The notes beneath the pieces are model-generated. The model saw nothing but the letters and a program-made list of their open reading frames with translations, ran no database searches and was not told the DNA's origin. A stretch of 19,303 bases of DNA, taken from positions 1 to 19,303 of the forward strand of contig DAHVOH010000063.1 of assembly GCA_027318915.1 (NCBI GenBank), written 5' to 3'. This document shows, one piece after another, positions 15,941 to 19,303 of the stretch; position 1 is the stretch's first letter, and the number at the start of each line of letters is the position of its first letter. Both the position numbers and the translations under genes were made by a program. Source of the DNA: Clostridiales bacterium. Its GTDB lineage: Bacteria > Bacillota_E > Sulfobacillia > Sulfobacillales > JAIMBI01.

Positions 15941-16525
15941 CTAAAGGGACGGACGCGGGGCGGATTCCGCCAGCACGGCCTGGTAGCAGTCGACACAGAG
16001 CGCCGTGTAGTTGTGCTCGCCGACCACCACTTGATCCGCCTCGGACGTCAAGCGATGCGAGATGTAGGCGTCCTCCTGGCGACAGCGCGTGCAGACGGCG
16101 TGGACCTTCACGACGTCGTTGGCGACGCACATCAGTGTGCCCATCGAGCCGAATGGCCGCTCGCGAAAGTCCATATCCAACCCCGCCACCAGCACCTGGC
16201 GGCCTTCCCGCCGCCATTGCTGGCAGTATTCCACCAACGAGGGTTCAAAAAACTGGGCTTCGTCCACCGCGATGACCAGCGCCTGCGGGTCGACCAATTC
16301 CGCGAGCCGGTCCACCCGGCCATCCGGCACGGGTGTGATGTGGCAGGGGCCGGGCAGATCCTTCAGGCGGCGCTCCACGTCACGGGCGCTGCCGCGATGC
16401 GCGAAGGCCGGGACCAGCACCTGCACGCGCAGTCCGGCAATCAGCGCCCGCTCGATGAGGCGCGCCAACTCGGTGGACTTGCCCGAAAACATCTCGCCCG
16501 CAATCACTTTGATGTACCCTGCCAT
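15941..16525 (-). CDS. tdk: Thymidine kinase
   Basis: A 194-residue type II thymidine kinase of the pyrimidine salvage pathway, phosphorylating thymidine with ATP. The P-loop is GEMFSGKST (10-18). IAVDEAQFF (85-93) contains the catalytic Glu89. LDMDFRERPFGSM (117-129) is the lasso/lid region. Four zinc-binding cysteines sit at Cys145 and Cys148 (CTRC) and Cys177 and Cys180 (CVDC). The ATG at 16525 follows GGAGG by 7 bases; a longer frame to 16567 adds only non-homologous residues. It is the first gene of the run tdk-trmK-NIF3-rnhA-pyrB and diverges from the tRNA cluster. Confidence 0.96.
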   Translation of the reverse strand: MAGYIKVIAGEMFSGKSTELARLIERALIAGLRVQVLVPAFAHRGSARDVERRLKDLPGPCHITPVPDGRVDRLAELVDPQALVIAVDEAQFFEPSLVEYCQQWRREGRQVLVAGLDMDFRERPFGSMGTLMCVANDVVKVHAVCTRCRQEDAYISHRLTSEADQVVVGEHNYTALCVDCYQAVLAESAPRPSL

Positions 16526-16635
16526 GCATCGTCCTCCGGGTGGTGTGTTCGACGTCGGCCGCGCCATCCCTACCGGTCGGTCTCCGAAACCAAGCCGTGT
16601 ATGTCGTCGACGCCACCCGGCGGTGCGGGTGGTTC

Positions 16636-16664
16636 TTGATCTGGCGCCCAGCGCGTGTTAGCAT
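16636..16664 (+). promoter_or_regulatory. Promoter of the tRNA cluster
   Basis: TTGATC (16636-16641), a 17-base spacer and TAGCAT (16659-16664) end 12 bases before the tRNA-Asn gene, so transcription would start a few bases upstream of the first tRNA. Confidence 0.6.
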
Positions 16665-16676
16665 CGAGGTGAGCAT

Positions 16677-16752
16677 TCCTCGATAGCTCAATTGGTAGAG
16701 CGCTCGGCTGTTAACCGAGTGGTTGCAGGTTCGAGTCCTGCTCGAGGAGCCA
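16677..16752 (+). tRNA. tRNA-Asn (GTT)
   Basis: A 76-base cloverleaf with encoded CCA. The acceptor stem TCCTCGA/TCGAGGA, D stem GCTC/GAGC, anticodon stem CTCGG/CCGAG with loop CTGTTAA (anticodon GTT at 16710-16712), and T stem GCAGG/CCTGC with TTCGAGT loop all pair. Confidence 0.97.
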
Positions 16753-16759
16753 TTTTTTT

Positions 16760-16835
16760 GGGCCCATAGCTCAGCGGTTAGAGCTGCCGGCTCATAACCG
16801 GTTGGTCGGGGGTTCGAATCCTCCTGGGCCCACCA
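16760..16835 (+). tRNA. tRNA with CAT anticodon: tRNA-Ile2 or elongator tRNA-Met
   Basis: A 76-base cloverleaf with CCA: acceptor GGGCCCA/TGGGCCC, anticodon stem GCCGG/CCGGT (GCCGG with CCGG plus one G-T pair) and loop CTCATAA, T stem GGGGG/CCTCC with TTCGAAT loop. A paired first base (G1-C72) argues against the initiator tRNA. The pattern AGCGGTTAGAGC...CTCATAA...TTGGTC is close to E. coli ileX, whose CAT is changed to lysidine-AT to read AUA, so tRNA-Ile2 is the first guess, but elongator Met cannot be excluded by eye. Confidence 0.9.
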
Positions 16836-16889
16836 CCGTTCTTGACCGTCGGTCGTGGGCTTGGTACGATGACTGACGAAACCGTCGGC

Positions 16890-16964
16890 GGGCGCGTAGC
16901 TCAGTGGTAGAGCGCTTGACTCACATTCAAGAGGTCGGAGGTTCGATACCTCCCGTGCCCACCA
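16890..16964 (+). tRNA. tRNA-Val (CAC)
   Basis: A 75-base cloverleaf with encoded CCA: acceptor GGGCGCG/CGTGCCC with one G-T pair, D stem GCTC/GAGC, anticodon stem CTTGA/TCAAG with loop CTCACAT (anticodon CAC at 16922-16924), and T stem GGAGG/CCTCC with loop TTCGATA. It is the last tRNA of the cluster. Confidence 0.96.
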
Positions 16965-16991
16965 AGAATTTCAGACGGGAAAAGAGTTTCG

Positions 16992-17030
16992 AAGACCGAC
17001 CGGACGTAATGGTCCGGTCGGTCTTTGTTT
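16992..17030 (+). terminator. Terminator of the tRNA cluster
   Basis: A perfect 14-bp stem, AAGACCGACCGGAC (16992-17005) with GTCCGGTCGGTCTT (17012-17025), loop GTAATG, followed by TGTTT. It is 27 bases after the tRNA-Val CCA. Confidence 0.85.
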
Positions 17031-17094
17031 GGCTTCCGACCTACAGTCGCTACGCGAGTATGGCCCACGGCGGGCTATGGTCCGTAGCTGTTCT

Positions 17095-17462
17095 GAGCGG
17101 TGGGAACAGGTGGTCTTTGTGTTGGGGGCCCACGCCAACAGGACCTCGGATCTGGCCCGGCGGTGAACTGGGACACGACACTCTCGCACGCATACATTCG
17201 GCAGCCGTAGGGGGTCGGCTTCTTCCGGGGCCATTTGACAGAGTGGCCCCATCGCCACGGATTTCGTTGGACGCGCCCGACCTGCATGCTGACGCGGGCC
17301 TGTCCGGCGGAAAAGGCCGCGTTCCAGGAGCAGGTGGTGACGCTAAACAAACGGTGTCGCCAACACGGTCATCCTCTTCGAGGATAAAAGCCGCATCCGC
17401 GGCTATCGAGCCCCCACCTCCGCGTGCCAACGACTGGACAACGCGGGATTTAGGCCCGTGTA
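17095..17462 (+). mobile_element. IS630-type transposase remnant
   Basis: Pieces of an IS630-family transposase lie in two frames. From 17166 one frame reads NWDTTLSHAYIRQP, a TAG (17208-17210, where the family has Trp), then GVGFFRGHLTEWPHRHGFRW, TRPTCMLTRACPAEKAAFQE and QVVTLNKRCRQH: the winged-helix/linker region. Near 17368 homology moves to the next frame as NTVILFEDKSRIRGYRAP, the block holding the first catalytic aspartate (usual form VILFEDE). It ends at a TAG at 17460. An upstream frame (ERWEQVVFVLGAHANRTSDL, 17095-17163) may be the start of the helix-turn-helix. At least one nonsense and one frameshift mutation, and loss of the C-terminal half with the rest of the DDE triad, make it inactive. 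No inverted ends found. Confidence 0.75.
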
Positions 17463-17504
17463 GTCCAAAGAGTCGTCGCCGGGGGCTGTTGCTGACCGCC
17501 GATC

Positions 17505-17987
17505 ATGCGCAGATCCATCATGCCCCAGGACAAGGTCCGTCTTGTCGCGCGACTGCAGGAGATTCTGAGACTCGCGGCGGAAGATTGGACCTGGCTTAAG
17601 CTGGCCGGGGCAGTTTTTAGCTGCTGGGATAACGAAAGCGATGCCGACTATGACCGCTATGATTCCGGTTCTGTGGCGCTTATATCATTTTCCTTTACCT
17701 CCCTCGACGCCTCCAAGAAACGGCCGGCTGTGGGCGTGAGCCGCCCGTCCTACCAGGAGGCCACGCACGACATCGTGCTGGCGGCGGTCACGAGTCAAGT
17801 GGATGAAGGACCCGGCGATGTGGCGTTGCGGTATTGGTCGGAGGCGGGGCTACTAAAGCCACCATGGCTTCAAGTCGGCAAGCTGGTCATCATATACGAA
17901 TCGCTGGTTTTGCGAGCGCTTGGGCGTCTCCCCATGGACGATTGGAACAGCGGCAAGCAGCGGTTGGGAGCAGTTTTGGCCGATTGA
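17505..17987 (+). CDS. MazF/PemK-like toxin (mRNA interferase family) with N-terminal extension
   Basis: A 160-residue protein. Residues about 53-148 match the PemK/MazF barrel: SGSVALISFSFTSLDASKKRP (normally GDVVLVPFPFTD..KKRP), DIVLAAVTSQV, GDVALRYWSEAGLLKPPW, QVGKLVIIYESLVLRALGRL. The usual catalytic pair is present as Arg73 in KKRP and Thr96 in VTSQ. The family's FPFTD is changed to FSFTS. About 50 residues precede the barrel (LQEILRLAAEDWTWLKLAGA, then an acidic stretch WDNESDADYD), where single-domain MazF has almost none. No antitoxin-like small gene is seen on either side. The start is uncertain (ATG 17505 or 17520); neither has a good ribosome binding site. It lies between two transposase remnants. 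Family assignment is fairly sure; activity is unproven. Confidence 0.75.
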   Translation: MRRSIMPQDKVRLVARLQEILRLAAEDWTWLKLAGAVFSCWDNESDADYDRYDSGSVALISFSFTSLDASKKRPAVGVSRPSYQEATHDIVLAAVTSQVDEGPGDVALRYWSEAGLLKPPWLQVGKLVIIYESLVLRALGRLPMDDWNSGKQRLGAVLAD

Positions 17988-18042
17988 CGGCGCCATGTAT
18001 TGAGACGTCATCACTTTCCACCCCGCGCGAGAAGGTTATCTT

Positions 18043-18066
18043 CCCGGACCATTTGTCCGGGTTGCT
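18043..18066 (+). terminator. Possible terminator after the MazF/PemK-like gene
   Basis: CCCGGAC (18043-18049) pairs with GTCCGGG (18055-18061) around a 5-base loop, followed by TTGCTT, 55 bases after the stop codon. Confidence 0.4.
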
Positions 18067-18293
18067 TACTTTATGGTGCTAATGAGGATGATTCGGGGGC
18101 CAGAATGCATTCAGCTTCACCTTCCGCATGTCACCGGAGCACCCCCCAGGATTTTTCTGCAGAGGAGCGGCCTGCTCACCCGGGTTCAAACCGGATGTAC
18201 GGCCCCCCTTGTACCAGGAGTGTGGGTTCGGCCGCTCACGCAGCCGATAAGCGGAACCCGGGGAAAGGGCAGGTTCGCGGTTTGAGCCACTCG
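18067..18293. other. Stretch with no recognisable gene
   Basis: Between the hairpin after the toxin gene and the first recognisable transposase residues I find no coding frame with family features and no RNA gene. It may hold the decayed 5' part of the IS1634/IS4-type element that follows, but no transposase motif can be read in any of the three frames. Confidence 0.4.
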
Positions 18294-18940
18294 CGACGGA
18301 GAATGCAAGCCGGGATCCGGGCGCTCCAGGAACGGCTGACACGCTGGCGGGTGGATCCGCCGTCCCGCGGTTGGCGGCCGACCGCGGCGACGGTGGATGC
18401 CTATCTGCGCCTGGGTGGCGGGTGGGAACCAGGACCGTTTCTTCGGGGGCCATGCGCGACCGACGCGGCAGGGCTGCTCACGCTCAGCACTCAGTGGGGC
18501 GCCGCGGGCATCGCGACCTACCAGGAGGCGCACTGCGGCCAGACGCTCCTGTTCGCCGACCACACCGACGGGGCGCCGGCGGCGATTATGGCCGCCTATC
18601 GCGGGCCGGGGTGCTTGGAGAATGGCTTCCGGCAGATAAAGGACCCCACTTTGTCACCTTCGGGCCCCTGTTCCATTGGACGGACTCCAAGTCCGAGTCC
18701 CTGCGGCCTATTGTGTGCTGGCCTTGCTGCCGGCTTCGCTCCCCCACCGGGAGGCCCGGGCCGCAGGGTTCGGCAGCGGTCTGGATGCGCTGCTGGAGAC
18801 GCTCGCCGACCTCAAGCTGGTGGTCGACTTGCCCGCGCCCGGCCGCCGGGAGCGGTCCACGGTCCGCGTCCCGGAGCGCACGCCCGAACAAGCGCGCCTG
18901 TTTGGCCACGTTGGCCTCGCCGTATACCACATGACGGGGA
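18294..18940 (+). pseudogene. IS1634/IS4-type transposase remnant with two frameshifts
   Basis: Transposase residues continue across all three plus-strand frames. Frame one (18294-18647) gives RRRMQAGIRALQERLTRW, then QTLLFADHTDGAPAAIMAAY and RGPGCLENGFRQIKDP, the region with the glutamate and Y-R-E-K signature of IS4-related DDE enzymes. Frame two (18641-18691) continues with PHFVTFGPLFHWTDSK. Frame three (18691-18940) continues with PAAYCVLALLPASLPHREAR, LDALLETLADLKLVVDLPAP and TPEQARLFGHVGL, as in the helical C terminus. The N-terminal half, including the first aspartates, is missing. Two shifts near 18645 and 18690 and the missing part make it a dead relic. Assignment to IS1634 rather than another IS4-related family is by overall pattern. 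Confidence 0.75.
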
Positions 18941-18995
18941 CGCGGTCGGTACTACGCGGACGCGGGCGGAATCCCGCGCCCCGCTTCGCGTCCCC
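18936..18995 (+). repeat. Nested inverted repeat after the transposase remnant
   Basis: GGGGACGCG (18936-18944) and CGCGTCCCC (18987-18995) are perfect complements. Between them CGCGGG (18961-18966) and CCCGCG (18973-18978) form a second hairpin. It could be the transcription stop of the decayed element. No T tract. Confidence 0.45.
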
Positions 18996-19085
18996 GCCTC
19001 GGCCCCTGCTAACCGTGAAGGTACCGCTAGGGACTCCTACATCGAATTCCCTTCCAGTGAGTGACAGGTGGACACGGATCCGTAC

Positions 19086-19303
19086 CTACTTGAGCATGTT
19101 GTACGACACATACGCCGGAAGGTCGTTGTAGTTCCGAGCGAATCCGGTCACCGACTTGGCCACCGCATACATGAAACCGTCTTCCGCCGGCGTCACCGGA
19201 ACCCAGAGCACGGGCAGTTGCTGTGCTGCATACTCTTGGTACGCATACATGCGAGCAATGGTCTGCGAGAGCGTCCCCGGAGCGTAAGTGGCGGCGATCA
19301 AGC
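19086..19303 (-). CDS. ABC transporter substrate-binding protein, family 5, C-terminal end (runs off the window)
   Basis: The last 72 codons of a minus-strand gene, ending with TAG at 19088-19086 and still open at the window edge. The residues LIAATYAPGTLSQTIARMYA and YQEYAAQQLPVLWVP correspond to the end of family 5 solute-binding proteins. They align with the end of the truncated protein at 4236-5177, which has LITQVYAPGTPAQAQRHLYA and YEMYVAQNLPVLFMP. After this the two diverge, so they are homologues, not a recent copy. Whether this gene is complete cannot be told here. It would mark the boundary of the insertion-sequence-rich stretch. Confidence 0.75.
   Translation of the reverse strand, partial: LIAATYAPGTLSQTIARMYAYQEYAAQQLPVLWVPVTPAEDGFMYAVAKSVTGFARNYNDLPAYVSYNMLK

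Noticed and set aside
16760..16835. Initiator tRNA-Met
   Set aside because: The acceptor has a paired G1-C72, whereas bacterial initiators have a mismatch at that position.
16904..17599. A plus-strand frame of 231 codons starting inside tRNA-Val
   Set aside because: It begins in a tRNA, crosses a strong terminator, and its residues do not match any family; the transposase pieces lie in other frames.
18000..19064. A single 354-residue protein in one frame
   Set aside because: Only residues from about 99 to 216 belong to the transposase; before and after, homology is absent or lies in other frames.
16890..19080. Integrative element using tRNA-Val as attachment site
   Set aside because: No direct repeat of the tRNA 3' end was found downstream in the window, and no integrase is present.
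1..19303. CRISPR array, prophage or rRNA genes
   Set aside because: No regularly spaced direct repeats, phage structural genes or rRNA sequence were seen.

Overview
The window is high-GC bacterial DNA. It probably comes from a Gram-positive, Firmicutes-like lineage; a Sulfobacillus/Thermaerobacter-type Clostridia relative would fit, but no 16S rRNA or other decisive marker is present. The hints are strong purine-rich ribosome binding sites, many GTG and TTG starts, a type A RNase P RNA, and a trmK gene next to a NIF3/YqfO-type gene, a pairing known from Firmicutes.

Layout. (1) Positions 1-3960, minus strand: a three-gene cluster of two tandem paralogous MFS exporters and a transglutaminase-like protein, with an unassigned coding fragment at the left edge. 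(2) 3951-5253: about 270 bases with nothing recognisable, then an oligopeptide-type ABC substrate-binding protein that has lost its N-terminal half, followed by two hairpins. (3) 5451-8016: a SAM-dependent methyltransferase converging on an S9 serine peptidase. (4) 8141-12474, plus strand: argS, then argF-argG behind a promoter that overlaps a possible ArgR operator. (5) 12670-16525, minus strand: RNase P RNA, and a housekeeping run tdk - trmK (frameshifted) - NIF3/YqfO-like - rnhA - pyrB with overlaps or gaps of a few bases. (6) 16636-17030, plus strand: a tRNA cluster (Asn, Ile2-or-Met, Val) with promoter and terminator. (7) 17095-19303: an accessory tail of two decayed transposases (IS630-type and IS1634/IS4-type) around an intact MazF/PemK-like toxin gene with no visible antitoxin, ending in the C-terminal part of a second substrate-binding protein on the minus strand.

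How the genes fit together. The core is housekeeping: arginine biosynthesis and charging (argF, argG, argS), pyrimidine supply and salvage (pyrB, tdk), and RNA processing or modification (rnpB, trmK, rnhA, tRNAs). The two ends are accessory and show turnover: two substrate-binding-protein C-terminal regions in opposite orientation, IS wreckage and an orphan toxin. I found no CRISPR array, phage genes or rRNA. The items most worth checking are the one-base frameshift in trmK, the reduced NIF3/YqfO-like protein next to it, the orphan MazF-like protein with an N-terminal extension, and the MFS-MFS-transglutaminase cluster.
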